In this document: positions 1 through 10,437 of the stretch, piece by piece
Layout of the letters: each line of letters starts with the position of its first letter
How positions within the stretch are numbered: position 1 is the first letter of the stretch
DNA from: Progne subis subis
Taxonomy: Eukaryota; Chordata; Aves; Passeriformes; Hirundinidae
Direction: 5' to 3'
Assembly (NCBI GenBank): GCA_022316685.1
Contig: JAKJHU010000851.1
Location: forward strand, 49,561 to 113,560
Length of the DNA: 64,000 nt
Translations under genes and position numbers: made by a program
The notes under the pieces: generated by a model
Database searches by the model: none
What the model was told of the DNA's origin: nothing
What the model saw: the letters and a program-made list of their open reading frames with translations, nothing else

Positions 1-13
1 AATCCAGGAAGCA

Positions 14-550
14 GTGCCCAAGGGGCAGAATATAAGGAAAGCTCTAAGTGAGCACCAAGGGAAGGATGAACCCCTGGCACACTGGTTAGAAAGACTAAGA
101 AAAGCCTTGCAGTTATATTCAGGTGTAGACCCCGATACTGCAGCAGGACAGGTCCTTTTGAAAACAAAATTTGTAGCTAAGGCCTGGGGGCACATCAGGA
201 AGAAGCTGGAAAAAGTAGAAACTTGGCAGGATAGGGGGCTTCAGGAATTGTTAAGAGAAGCACAGGATGTGAGAAGAGATGAGGAGAGGCAAAAGACAAA
301 AACACAGATTTCAATGGCAGCAGTCAAGGAAACACAGACAACCATGAATACAGAGAAGCGCTCAGGAAAGAACAAACAACAGAAAAAGGCAGGTCCCACC
401 TCTGGGGATACGAGACCCACGTGTTTTTCCTGTCACCAAAAAGGACACTAACAAACTTCTTGTCCTACCTCCAGAGGTACAGGACCCACTTGTTTTTATT
501 GCCACAAAAAGGGACATCTACAAAAATTCTGTAGAAAGAGGCAACGATGA
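14..550 (+). pseudogene. gag: gag remnant: capsid C-terminus and nucleocapsid with two zinc knuckles
   Basis: The frame opens in capsid; its helical stretch (DPDTAAGQVLLKTKFVAKAW) corresponds to the capsid of the other two gamma-like proviruses. A basic linker follows, then two CX2CX4HX4C zinc knuckles at 422-463 and 491-532, in the same frame. The first knuckle contains a TAA where a residue should stand between His and the last Cys (449-451). The second, with CFYC and GHLQKFC, is intact. Both knuckles lie in a tandem duplication of about 69 bp. Nucleocapsid packages the RNA genome. Gamma-type gags normally have one knuckle, as the relatives here do. The frame ends at TGA 548-550. Confidence 0.85.
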
Positions 551-566
551 GAAAATGTTTCAGGAA

Positions 567-594
567 GACTTAGGGGGGTCAGGGGCTCTGTTTA
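567..594 (+). promoter_or_regulatory. decayed gag/pol UAG readthrough site
   Basis: A GAC codon is followed by one extra T and then TAG GGG GGT CAG GGG. The TAG at 571-573 is in frame with the protease downstream. Removing the extra T would place GAC-TAG-G at the gag end, the arrangement of gammaretroviral stop-codon readthrough sites. The same layout, without the extra base, is present at 16113 and 60664 on the minus strand. The site is non-functional here because gag also stops earlier. Confidence 0.6.
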
Positions 595-945
595 ATGAGG
601 GTTGAACACCTAGAAAAGCCCTTGATAAAACTGAAAGTAGGTCCTCAAAATGATGAAATCACATTTTTGGTGGACACAGAAGCTACTAGATCAACAGTAA
701 GAAAACTACCAAAGGGATGTGAAGTAAGTCGTGAGCGTGTCCCAGTAATTGGAGATAAAGGAGAATTTTTTCAGGTTCCTGTAATTAAAAATGTGCAGAA
801 TGAATTGGATGAAAAATTTGGACTGAATGATTTGGTATTAATACCAGAGGCTGATAATAATTTATTAGGAAGGGACTTAATAATAGCCTTGGGGATTAAA
901 ATAACACCCTGTGAAGGAAAACTTAAAATCTATTCTTTAACTTAA
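574..945 (+). pseudogene. pro: retroviral protease remnant (pro)
   Basis: This is an aspartic protease of the retropepsin type, which cleaves Gag and Gag-Pol. The active-site loop reads LVDTEA (about 667-684) where the family has DTG(A/S), so the invariant glycine is replaced by glutamate (GGA to GAA) and the enzyme would be inactive. The C-terminal LLGRDLI motif (about 868-888) is conserved. The frame follows the TAG at 571 and runs to TAA at 943-945. It aligns with the proteases at 15726-16112 and 60349-60663, both minus strand. Confidence 0.85.
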
Positions 946-1020
946 GAAGATAATTTCGAGATTAGCTACACTGTGTGGTATACTGGTGAAGTAGGAAAAT
1001 TAAACATTCAGCCCATTACC

Positions 1021-1976
1021 GATGAAATACAGAACCCAGAAATCCCCATTTGAGTAAAACAATATCCGATATCATTGGAGGGTCAGAAGGGATTGAAACC
1101 GGTAGTTGAGAATTGAGTACATCAGGGGGTGTTGGAGTCCTGTGTGTCACCACATCATACCCCCATCCTGCCGGTAAAGAAGCCTGATGGTAGCTACCGA
1201 CTAGTCCAGGATCTCAGAGCGGTAAATCAAAGAACCATTACCCGCTGTCCAGGAGTAGCTAAGCCAGATACCTCCTAATTACATTTGGCACAGTGTCGTG
1301 GATTTAAAGGATGCCTTTTGAACTTACCCTCTGGATGAGGGCAGTAGGGATTGCCTTTGAGTAGGAGGACCCAGATACAGGTAGGAGAGAGCAATTAAGG
1401 TGAACGGTGCTACCGCAAGGTTTTACAGAGGCACCGAATCTTTTTGGGAGGGCGTTAGAAAATCTTTGGAAGTCCTTTGAGTTACCCAAAGGAATTAAGC
1501 TGCTACAGTATGTAGATGATTTGTTAGTAGCAAGAGAAACTGAAGAGGAAATGAGAAAGGGTACTATTAAGCTTCTAAATTTTCTGGGATAAAACAGGCT
1601 GATGATATCAAAGTCAAAATTGCAATTTGTAGAGTCAGAAGTGCAGTGTTTAGGTCATTGGATTAGTAAGCAAAAGAAAAAGCTAGACTTTGAAAGGGTT
1701 TCAGGAATATTGAACATGGGACCCCCAAACTCTAAAAGAGTAATAAAGCAGTTTTTGAGTCTTTTGGGTTATTGTAGGCAAGAGATACAAGGGTTTAGTA
1801 GAAAAGTAAAATTTCTAAATGAGAAATTAACTACCAATCACTTGAAATGGACCGAAAGGGATCAGGAAAATTTTGAGCAAGTTGAAGAAGCCCTACTGCA
1901 AGCTCCTGTACTGAGTCTTCCCAATTTAGACAAGCCTTTTCAATTATTTATTAATACAGTTGATCAAACAGCTTAG
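1021..1976 (+). pseudogene. pol: reverse transcriptase remnant
   Basis: Conserved RT blocks are legible in pieces: the VKQYPI entry motif near 1050, the LVQDLR block near 1200, LPQGFTEAPNLFG near 1410 and the catalytic YVDD box at about 1508-1519. The thumb and connection follow to 1976. The fragments are interrupted by TGA and TAG codons and at least two frame changes, for example near 1270-1400 and 1590. RT would copy viral RNA to DNA. YVDD is the usual gammaretroviral catalytic box. No active enzyme can be encoded. Confidence 0.85.
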
Positions 1977-2034
1977 GAAGTATTGACACAAAGTTGGGTA
2001 GGAAGCCGAATGTCAGTAGGATATTACTCCAATA

Positions 2035-2978
2035 TTGCATCCAATTAGTAAGAGTTGGCCAACATGCCTGCAAGCTCTGGTAGTCACTGCTGTGTTAGTA
2101 GAAGAAGCCAGAAAAGAAACCTTTGGGGCACCACTGGAAGTGTACACACCCCATAATCCTAGGGGAATCCTTGCTAGAGAGGCCAAAACATGGTTAACTG
2201 ATAGCAGAATATTAAAATATGAGGCTATCTTGATAGACTCCTCTGAATTAGAGCTGAGAGTGACAAATATACAAAGCCCAACTCAGTTCCTTTACGAGGA
2301 CCCAGGGGAAGAATTAATACATGATTGCACAGAGGTCATAGAGTTACAAACAAAAATATGCCCAGATTTAAGAGAACAAGAATTAAAAACAGGAGAAAAA
2401 TTATTTATAGATGTATCATCTGAAGTGGTAGAAGGAACAAGGAAATCTGGGTATGCCATAATTCGTGGAGAAAAAATGGAAGTAAAAGAATCTGGTCCCC
2501 TTAGCCCGTCCTGGTCAGCACAAGCCTGTGAACTCTATGCATTATTCTGTGCGTTGGTGTTATTAAAGGATTGAGAAGGGACCATATACACTGACTCAAA
2601 ATATGCCTTTGGGGTAGTGCACACATTTAGAAAAATTTGGATAGAAAGGGGACTTATAAACACTCAAAGTGAAGGATTAGTGCACCAAGGATTGATAATT
2701 CAAATACTTAAAGCTTGGAAGACTCAAAAAAAATTAGCAGTGGTTCATGTGAAAGGCCACCAGAGGGGGAGACATTAAAACAAGAAGAAACAATTTGGTT
2801 GATGATGAAGCTAAGAAAGCTGCCCTGAGGGAAAGCAGCAATGTAATTATGCCTTTTCAGGAAGCAGGAACACAAAATCAAACACTACACTTTTCTTTAG
2901 CAGATGTAGAAACCATGAAAAACCTAGGAGCAAGTCTAAAAGAGGGACAATGGATTCTCCCTGAAAAAACCACAGTTT
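2035..2978 (+). pseudogene. pol: RT connection, RNase H and first part of integrase N-terminus
   Basis: This frame continues pol. The motif AKTWLTDSRILKYE (about 2186-2230) is shared with both relatives. The RNase H catalytic region reads FIDVSSE where the relatives have FTDGSS, so the second catalytic-motif position is altered. A TGA at 2572 and a frame change near 2780 break it. The piece from 2795 matches the segment that in the ERV-F pol leads into the integrase zinc-binding domain. It stops at 2978, where the sequence jumps to the pol C-terminus. Confidence 0.8.
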
Positions 2979-3161
2979 GAACGGCAGAAAAAAGCTAGAG
3001 TCATGCTTCAAGGGTAAAAGGACCTATACCAAATAAAGATTTGAAAATTATTTAGACACCAGGAGACCTGAAAGTAAAATTTAAAAAGACTTAAATTTGA
3101 TTAACCCATTTTATTGAAGTCCAAAATACAGTTTAAAGTAAAACTGCAATTAATCCACAAC
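2979..3161 (+). pseudogene. pol: integrase deletion scar and pol C-terminal tail
   Basis: The frame around 3010-3093 reads RVKGPIP and ends KVKFKKT before TAA. These correspond to RVKGPVPPP and the lysine-rich end of the integrase of ERV-F at 57112-57230 (-). The HHCC zinc domain, the DDE catalytic core and most of the C-terminal domain found in ERV-F are missing, an internal deletion of roughly 1 kb. The element could not integrate by itself. The remaining bases to 3161 look non-coding. Confidence 0.75.
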
Positions 3162-3779
3162 ATGGCTGAAGCAAGTCTTTGGTGCCCAGAGGGTATAGCT
3201 CTTATGGAAAGTCATTTCGGCTGTGGATTTCACATAATGCTGCAATACAATTGGTGTGCCACCCACATATTGAAAGAATAACCCAGCCCCAGGATATTCA
3301 AGATATCCTTAGTACAGAAAGGTCAGAAGCTGCCATCCCACAGAGAGAAGTTTCCATGTTTCAGCAAGGTTGCTGCAAACACGGTCATCAGTGTGAGCGG
3401 TGTAAAGCAGTGACCATGAAGTGGCTGAGACAAAGACATTGGCACAGAACAACTGTACCTTGAGACCAAAGAGATGTAGCTTTTATGATTAATTGTATAC
3501 AATGTTTTAATAGAGTAGAGTGAGACTTTAGAATGCACAATTGGGTTTTAGCACAGATCAACATTGATACTTATATAATAGAAGATCAAGTACAAAGAGC
3601 ATTGATTTATTTAGCGTATCACATGGAAGGATTCGTAGCTTTGAGAACACAGCAGGAGCAACAAAGGGTAATAAAAGTAAGATGTGGATATAGTAGGATT
3701 CCCAGAAACAACAGAAAAAGATAAATGGTCTTGCTTAACCTGTTCAGGTTATAAAACTCCTTTGATAGCTTACAATTAA
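3162..3779 (+). pseudogene. cysteine-rich accessory frame, copy 1 (unknown family)
   Basis: I do not recognise this gene. ATG 3162 opens a 39-codon frame to TAA 3279. The similarity to copy 2 then continues in a second frame (about 3282-3690, TGA at 3461 and 3521) and ends in a third (about 3681 to TAA 3777). Visible landmarks are CCKHGHQCERC (about 3365-3400), a CIQC pair near 3500, an EDQVQRALIYL helix-like stretch near 3585, and a terminal WSCLTC near 3730. The same order of motifs occurs in the next frame, so the two are probably tandem duplicates. The cysteine/histidine pattern suggests zinc binding (inference). The location between pol and env is where complex retroviruses keep accessory genes. 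Two to three frame changes and two stops make it a pseudogene. Confidence 0.55.
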
Positions 3780-4479
3780 AGCTTTGTGTTTTGTAATTGC
3801 AACTAATCTTAAGTTATTAGAAAAATTAAGCATTCTGGATTGGCTGTTGACGGCAACTCCATTGAGTTTGGAGGCAGAACAATGCCGATGGGAAGTGATT
3901 AGACACTTCCTTGATCAATGGGAATGGTCTGAACAGATTGAAAATCTTTTAAGATGCCCTCAGCGACTAACACTAACAGATTTCATTGAGGAACTACAAT
4001 TCCAGAAAAAGAGACTGGAAACACCTGTTACTAAAAGAGTCCAAGAACAAGTAACACACTGGGAGTGTACTAAGCATGGCTTAGAGTGTCGCCCATGGGT
4101 TTGTGTTATTTGTACGCTTTGCCTTAATTTGCGGTGGAGAGTAACAAGAGCAGAAGAAAGAGAGAGACAATTGATTTGTTTAACTTGCTTAGATGGCGTG
4201 CATAAACAGTTAACTTTAAAAGGCATTTTCAGTGATTTTTTTGGAACACCTTTGAGATATGAAGATGGAACCTTTTATGCAGCACTTCAATTAATAGAAA
4301 ATTTAGACCAAGGAGGTTTTACTATATTAGCTTTTGAGCAGGTGAGAGAGGAAACGATTCATAATATTATAGAGCACTGTATCATAACTAACAGCTGCTG
4401 TGGAGAAGGAATTTGTGTGCCACGCTATAGACACATTTCTTACGTGAATTGGCATTGTGAATGTGCCTATTGCTGGTGA
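3769..4479 (+). CDS. cysteine-rich accessory frame, copy 2 (unknown, no ATG)
   Basis: An uninterrupted frame of about 236 codons lies in an otherwise shattered provirus. It contains no methionine codon at all, so it either lost its start or was reached by splicing or frameshifting from copy 1, whose last frame it overlaps by 11 bases. Landmarks: an acidic, tryptophan-rich N-terminal part (HFLDQWEWSEQIENLL), then WECTKHGLECRPWVC with following CVIC and CTLC pairs (about 4060-4125), a CLTC pair (about 4180), a YEDGTFYAALQLIENL segment (about 4258), and a terminal WHCECAYCW. It is not gag, pro, pol or env and has no counterpart in ERV-B or ERV-F. A zinc-binding regulator is a guess from the Cys/His spacing. 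Confidence 0.6.
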   Translation, partial: LTIKALCFVIATNLKLLEKLSILDWLLTATPLSLEAEQCRWEVIRHFLDQWEWSEQIENLLRCPQRLTLTDFIEELQFQKKRLETPVTKRVQEQVTHWECTKHGLECRPWVCVICTLCLNLRWRVTRAEERERQLICLTCLDGVHKQLTLKGIFSDFFGTPLRYEDGTFYAALQLIENLDQGGFTILAFEQVREETIHNIIEHCIITNSCCGEGICVPRYRHISYVNWHCECAYCW

Positions 4480-4701
4480 TCAAAACTTAATAATAATCGC
4501 CAACATTGGAGCAAAAATCTACCAACAAATCAGGTTGTTAACTGAAGTAGTGAAAAAGCAAATCTTATTGTGGTTGGCACATCTCCAGAGCTTTGGTGGT
4601 TTAGACTAAAAGAGGAAGTAGCTGACTAACCCAGAGAGAGAGAGAGGGAGAGGGCAGTGCTGCGAGAGCTGTGAGTAATCTGTGCCATCCTTGAAACAAA
4701 C
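4480..4701 (+). other. spacer between accessory frame and env
   Basis: Short non-coding interval holding a GA dinucleotide run (about 4632-4650). No gene is supported. A splice acceptor for env could lie here but cannot be assigned by eye. Confidence 0.4.
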
Positions 4702-5235
4702 ATGAGGCCAAGGGTACCAGTGAGACCAAAGGCACCAGTGACTAGATCCCAGGATATAAACTTTGCTGCCAAGAATCCTGACATCTTGGCCCTTGGCTGC
4801 AACCCAAAGGGCCTTGAGGATGGTAGAAAGTCAAAACTCCTGAAGATTTTCATTGTGTTTGTTGTGATGCCCTTGGCATCTGGCCAAAACTATGGAGCCA
4901 CTCTGGACAGAGTCCATGAGAGAAGGGAATGAGCAATGCAGGAACAAACAATAATAAAACAAGCAGCACAAGAGCGGGCAATGATAGAACAATCAATGCA
5001 AAAATAAAGTCCCAATAATGTTGATCCCTGTAATAATTGCCATCACTCCATGTGGGTCAAGGACAAGATGGAAGTTGTGTTTGTGGCACATCCACATGTT
5101 AGTGCTGCCTGCTATGATCACAGCAATTTTATAGACGTTTCTGTTAAAAATAGAAAACTGGATTGGGTAGGGAAAAATTTAGGATTTAATGGATGAGCTC
5201 CTTATCCTTACAGTGATCAAATTTGTCTTCAATAT

Positions 5236-5274
<39 letters not shown>

Positions 5275-6973
5275 AGAAAGATGAGAATGGAAATGATCCA
5301 AGTATAGGTATAGGAGGTACAGCACTAAGAAGAAGAAAAAAAAAAAAAAAAAAAAGAAAAACTAAAAGAAACAAACAAAAGGTGTAAAAAAGCCATAGGG
5401 AAAGAATTAAAGGAACTGGATAACTGTATGAACAATTAAAAGAGCAGTATAGCAACTGGGATTTGACAACCTCAGTTAAGAACCTTTTTGTAAAATTGCT
5501 ATGGAATTCGGATTACCCGAATGCTGGATCTGTGGGGGACTTAGAATGGCTGAAAGATGGCTGTGGAGAGATGAGAGTCTAGCTCCAGAACAATTTTTCA
5601 AATGGAATCATGCTCAAATTTCCAAGACATTAAAACGACCTGAAGGATGGATTTTGAGTCATCAAGTAATTGGAACAGTCTGTATAACTTGAGAAGAAAG
5701 GAAATATAATGAAGTTGTAGGATATATTCCTTGTATATCTACTTTAGTAGTTAATTCGAATAATAAAACTAAGACCTGGCAACCAAAAACTTTTACTGGG
5801 TATTGGGGAATAACAAAGGAGATGAATTGTGAGTGGAATAATCAAACTGGTTTTTGCTGGCATAAAAGTCCTGGAGCTAACCCCTACCAATCCAAAAAAA
5901 GACCTAAAATCCTACTGGGAACAACAAGAAAAAACAGAAAGTAAATGGAAAGCCCCTGATGGAATATATTTCATTTATGGGCAATGAGCATAGAGTGAAT
6001 TACCTCTAAAGTGGGAGAGACCTGTACCTTAAGAGTTATACGACCCTCCTTCTTCGTCATCCCAAGGTCTAGGAGCAATATGCTGGGAACACCACTTGAT
6101 GAGACTCTAGAAAGGAATGAAAGAGATTTAAACCTCAACTTCCCAAAGGCAAGGGGAAACCAGGAATGGGGGCAAGAAAAATGGCCTGCAGAAAGAATCA
6201 TAGCATATTATGACCCAGCAACTTGGGCTGAGGGTGGATCTTGGGGATATAGGACCCCAATTTATCTATTGAATTGGTTGATAAGACTCCAGGCAGTAGT
6301 GGAGATTGTATCAAACCATACTTCTGATGCCCTAAAGTTACTGGCCAAGCAGCATTCACAAATATGAGCATTTGTGTATCAAACCAGAATTGCCCTAGAT
6401 TATCTGTTGGCTGAAGAAGGGGGAGTTTGAGGAAGATTTAAGGAATCTGGGTGCTGTGTGGAGAGAGATGATCATGGGGAAGCCATCACAAAACTTGCTG
6501 GAGAAATTAAAAGGGTGGCACACATATCTGTTCAAAAGTGGAATTCTATTCCAAAAACGGATTGGTGGGATAACCTCTTTGGAGGCGCCTGGTGGAAGAA
6601 GATGGGATTTATGCTGTCATGTCCTGGATTAGGATTGTTATTCTTACCATGCATGATTCCATGTCTTCTTAGACTAATCCACCCAGTGATACAAGGAGTG
6701 CAAATTACAGCAATGCCCATTGATCCAGAATTGGCAGCAAAAGGAAAACCAAATACTTTGATGATATTAAAAGCTAGACCTACTCACACTCAAAAGAAAG
6801 GACCTGAAGAGATGTTGACTGAACATAAAGAGACTACTTTAGCACAAGAGATGTCAACCAAATTTGAGAAGGAATGTGAAAAGCCTGATGCAGCACGGGA
6901 GATGTTAGAAAAATTAGAGGCTGAAATGAGAGACTGTGAAAACCTGGATTATTGGGAATATAGAAGAAATTGA
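4702..6973 (+). pseudogene. env: env remnant (surface and transmembrane glycoprotein)
   Basis: ATG 4702 begins a long leader whose hydrophobic core (KIFIVFVVMPLASG, about 4846-4887) looks like a signal peptide. The surface-unit part shows CNNC near 5030 and CWICGG near 5522. A degraded cleavage site reads RNER (about 6111-6122). The transmembrane unit has the GSWGYRTPIYLLN motif, then a TGA at 6427-6429 exactly where the relatives have the first Cys of a CX7CC motif, with the terminal CC intact. A membrane anchor with LPCMIPCLLR follows near 6650, and TGA 6971 ends the frame. Homopolymer T (5240-5272) and A (5336-5355) runs interrupt the surface unit. Entry function is lost. Confidence 0.85.
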
Positions 6974-7022
6974 GGTTCAGCTTTAATTAAAAAGCAGGAA
7001 TATATATGATTAAAAACAGAAA

Positions 7023-7866
7023 TGTTGGAAATTGTAATAAATGAAATGATTCATGCTAATTGTAACTATATTAATATTTAAGAAATATATATTTTAGAAA
7101 ATATTTGTGATAAAGTAGGAAAGGAAGAAGTAGATGTGAGTAGTGTTACAAAGCAGATGGGCCCCTTGGCAGATGCTACAGAGAAAAATAAGATACAAGA
7201 TGCAGTTTGAGATAAGCAAGAGTTTCAAAGCTGGATTGGCCAAAGCTGGGACTACTCCAAGGTAGGGAGATGGGCCCTTTGCAGATGCTATGGGATACAG
7301 GTTGTCTTAAGATAGAACTGGCCTTGAGATGGACAAAGTTGGGACTATTCCAAGGAAGGTAGTTTGGGAGGTGGTTTGATCCATGAAAAAATTACTGTTT
7401 GGAATATAATGCTTAGTTATATATAACACAATCCTTAGAGTGCACACAGAGACAGTAAGGTTATTCATAGGACACGAGGAAGATGATGAGCCTTCATCTG
7501 AAGAAAACCACCAAAAAGCCACGAAGACCCCCAAACAACAAGTGGAGCATGTGCTATATGCTATGGACATAGCATTTACAAATCAAAAATAGGAAGAGAT
7601 TTACGGGAAATATTTATGAATACATATTAGCATAAAGTATATATGATTAAGTTGGATTACTTTGTTTTGTACGAGAGGTAGGGTGGCAAGCTCCCCTCCG
7701 TACCCTGGTCAGTTTTGCTTATGCTTTATCCAAACATTACTTATCTTTAATTAATCACTGCTGAAATTTTGCATATGCTTGATTATAAAATGCTACTTAA
7801 ATAAAATGACATTGCAGCTAAATTTAACTTCATTGCTTGTTAAAATAGACATACAGAGCTTCATTT
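7023..7866 (+). mobile_element. ERV-A 3' LTR
   Basis: The LTR starts with TG at 7023 after a purine-rich stretch. A TATAAAA (about 7784) and a nearby AATAAA (about 7801) suggest promoter and polyadenylation signals. The same LTR occurs inverted at 22829-23700 and 36142-36999. The 3' boundary is uncertain because the sequence passes straight into microsatellite in all three copies. Confidence 0.65.
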
Positions 7867-8266
7867 AAAACCCTTCCTTCCTTCCTTCCTTCCTTCTTTC
7901 CTTCCTTCCTTCCTTCCTTCCTTCCTTCCTTCCTTCCTTCCTTCCTTCCTTCCTTCCTTCCTTCCTTCCTTCCTTCCTTCCTTTCCTTCCTTCCTTCCTT
8001 CCTTCCTTCCTCCCTCCCTCTCCTTCCTCCTCCCTTCCTTCCTCCCTTCCTTCCTTCCTTCCTTCCTTCCTTCCTTCCTTCCTTCCTTCCTTCCTTCCTT
8101 CCTTCCTTCCTCCCTCATTCTTTCCTTCCTTCCTTCACTCCTTCACTCCTTCACTCCTTCCTTCACTCCTTCACTCCTTCCTTCACTCCTTCACTCCTTC
8201 ACTCCTTCACTCCTTCACTCCTTCACTCCTTTTTCCCTATTCCTTTCCTTCTCTCTCTCTCTCATT

Positions 8267-8346
<80 letters not shown>
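7867..8346 (+). repeat. pyrimidine microsatellite cluster, unit 1
   Basis: A (CCTT)n tract runs to about 8115 with few interruptions, then an octamer repeat CACTCCTT with variants (about 8130-8230), then (CTTT)n at about 8264-8346. The plus strand is almost entirely pyrimidine. The corresponding positions in the two other copies hold (AAAGG)n/(AAGGG)n (about 620 bp) and a tract under 100 bp. Confidence 0.95.
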
Positions 8347-9812
8347 TTTTGGGAGCAGGTGCCCTTACACTCCCAAAATCACTGCCACTCCACCTCAGCC
8401 CTGCACAGCACAGCACCTTTAATTCAGCCTTCCCAATTTCACTGCAACCTCCCACAAGACACTTCCAGACTCCAAAATTCCTAAAAGCACCAGCAGCCTT
8501 TAAAAACTGCGACTTGCTTTCTTTCCCTCTACTCCCCTACTCCAGGAGCCCAAAACACCCCATCCCCCTACTGCAACCCCTACCCCTCCCAACTTTACTA
8601 CCACCCCCACACTGCAATTACACCCCACATTACACTGCCCCATCCCACCCCATCCCACCCCATCCCATCCCATCCCATCCCATCCCATCCCATCCCATCC
8701 CATCCCATCCCATCCCATCCCATCCCATCCCATCCCATCCCATCCCATCCCAAACCTTCTGGGCAGTAATCCCCCCTAACCAGCCCTTGCACACTTCCAG
8801 CCATTCCAGGGCAGCCGCAGCTTTTCCTCCCACTCTGTGCCAGGGCCCCACCGCCCTCCCAGGGAACAAGTCCATCCCCACATCCCAGCTCACCCTGGCC
8901 CCAAGCAGTGTCCAGCCATGGCCTGTGTCCTGGCACTGCCGTTGGTTTGCTCCCTGGGCCACTGGCCACGCCCCAAGCCAGGGCCGGGACCTTTCCCCAG
9001 AGCTCTGCCGGCACTGGCTCGCTTCGGCCGCAGCCCAGCAGCAGACGGAGCTCAGAGCTCCCCGGGGGCTGCGCCTCCTGCCCAGGGACAGCAGCAGGGG
9101 CAGCTGAGACTTCTGCCCCGGGGCCAGCAGGGAATGCACCCCAGGGAACGGCTGGGGCTGGGCCAGGCCAGCTGCGGGCTGGAGACCAACTAAAGCTTCT
9201 TCCCCTACAGGGGGCTTGACCACTCACCAGGCTCCCCAGGGAATGGTCACAGCTGTGAGGCTGCCACAGCTCCAGGAGCCTTTGGACACCGCTCCTGAGA
9301 ATGCCCAGGCTGCCACTGTTGGGCTGTCTGTGCAGGGCCAGGGCCTGGACTCCATGATCCCGCTGCCTCCCTCCCAGCTCAGCCCCTTCTGCAGTTCTCA
9401 CCCTTGGGCTCAGCCTTTGTGTCTCCTCCAGGCACTGGCAGAGCTCTTGGGGCCGGGGCAGGAGCGGGACAGCCCCAGCGTTCCCCTCTCTGTGACACCA
9501 CGGTGGGGACAGCTCCAACGTTCCCTGCCTGGAGACGCTCCAAGGGAAGCGTCCAGAGCCACAGCCAGACAGCAAAACTGAGCGGGCACTGAGCACCCCC
9601 GGCCTGGGCTGATGTGCATTGCTGTGCACACAGCTCGGGGAAGGTCCCCCTGGCCACCTCCACAGTGCCACAGACAAGTGTCAGATAGAGTTACAGAGCT
9701 CTGCCCAGAGCTGCCAGGGATAGTTAATTTAAAAAACCGAAACAGACCAAAAAAAAAAAAAAAAAAAAAAAGTGAAACCAAAAATTCCCACTGCCTAAAA
9801 AAAGAACCAAAA
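8347..9812 (+). repeat. duplicated GC-rich unit, copy 1
   Basis: Non-coding GC-rich segment ending in a 23-base poly(A) (about 9750-9772) and an A-rich tail. It is the reverse complement of about 20740-22205 and 34560-36047. Landmarks shared by all three are the GGGAGCAGGTGCCC-like start, the (ATCCC)n array and a GGGCAGAGCTCTGTA-type end. The unit is cut at 9812 by the LTR of ERV-B. Long open frames through the array are artefacts of a five-base repeat. Confidence 0.85.
8661..8752 (+). repeat. (ATCCC)n array
   Basis: About 18 perfect five-base units, preceded by a few CACCC variants. The minus strand reads (GGGAT)n, a run of G-triplets with two-base loops and so a textbook G-quadruplex-capable sequence. 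Confidence 0.97.
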
Positions 9813-10397
9813 CCTTACAACTGGGCCAGGAGACCCCGTCCTTTTTAAAGGCCTTTATTAAGGACAGCTCCGGGTGTGGAACTGCACACCGCGCACTGTT
9901 CCCGATGGACGACGAGGAGGAGGAGGTGGTTCAGTTTTGCCATCCGGCAGAACTGGGACTTCCGTCCTCACGACAGTCCCTGGGAAGATGATGCTGGCTC
10001 GAGTCTAGGGGGGGGTGTCCTTCTGGTCAAGAACTACCAGGGTTATGGTGACGGCACAGGGCTGGCTCCAATCGATGATCCGATGTTCTGTACCATTTTG
10101 CTGGGCTATAGTTGTTATTTCCAGTCCTCAGTCATCTGGTGGCTCGTTGTCTCTGGGGGTCTTTTGTGCCAAGTGTATCTTAATTTGCATATGGATATGT
10201 CCTTGGTGCACAGTCTCCTGGGAGCAGAGGCGGTGACGCTCGATGGAAAGGGAGTACAGCATAGAGTAGGGAGTCGGGAAGAGGGAGTAGGGAATAGGGG
10301 TACAAACAAACAAGTTTTTGCTTATGAACTATTAAACTTAGAACAGTAACTTTTAACAGTAACTAAGAGCTCATATCTTAGGAATTTATTTCTTACA
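9813..10397 (-). mobile_element. ERV-B 3' LTR
   Basis: Homologous to 19294-19888. On the plus strand the outer end reads CCTTACAA where the partner reads TGTTACAA, so the terminal dinucleotide is mutated. The inner end is TTCTTACA. In viral sense it contains an ATGCAAAT octamer (10183-10190) and an AATAAAGGCC polyadenylation-type signal near 9860. Confidence 0.9.
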
Positions 10398-10437
10398 GGA
10401 TCCTCCTTCTTTCTTTTTGGTCGGGTTTAAACCCGTA

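Larger units (their letters stand above)
1..7866 (+). mobile_element. ERV-A: gammaretrovirus-like provirus, 5' end outside window
   Basis: Gag capsid and nucleocapsid, protease, reverse transcriptase, RNase H, a scar where integrase should be, two extra cysteine-rich frames, env and a 3' LTR follow one another in the order of a simple retrovirus plus accessory genes. The window opens inside capsid, so the 5' LTR, leader and matrix are not visible. All canonical genes carry stops or frameshifts, so the element is fossil. It is a relative of the two minus-strand proviruses at 9813-19888 and 54041-63852 but clearly more divergent, and only it has the extra frames. Its 3' half has a second copy at 36142-40283. 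Confidence 0.9.

Noticed and set aside
8500..9677. Long minus-strand frames with a GWDGM repeat, up to about 360 codons
   Set aside because: A five-base repeat with no stop in any frame extends reading frames artificially. The same happens at 21340-22056 and 35321-35896.
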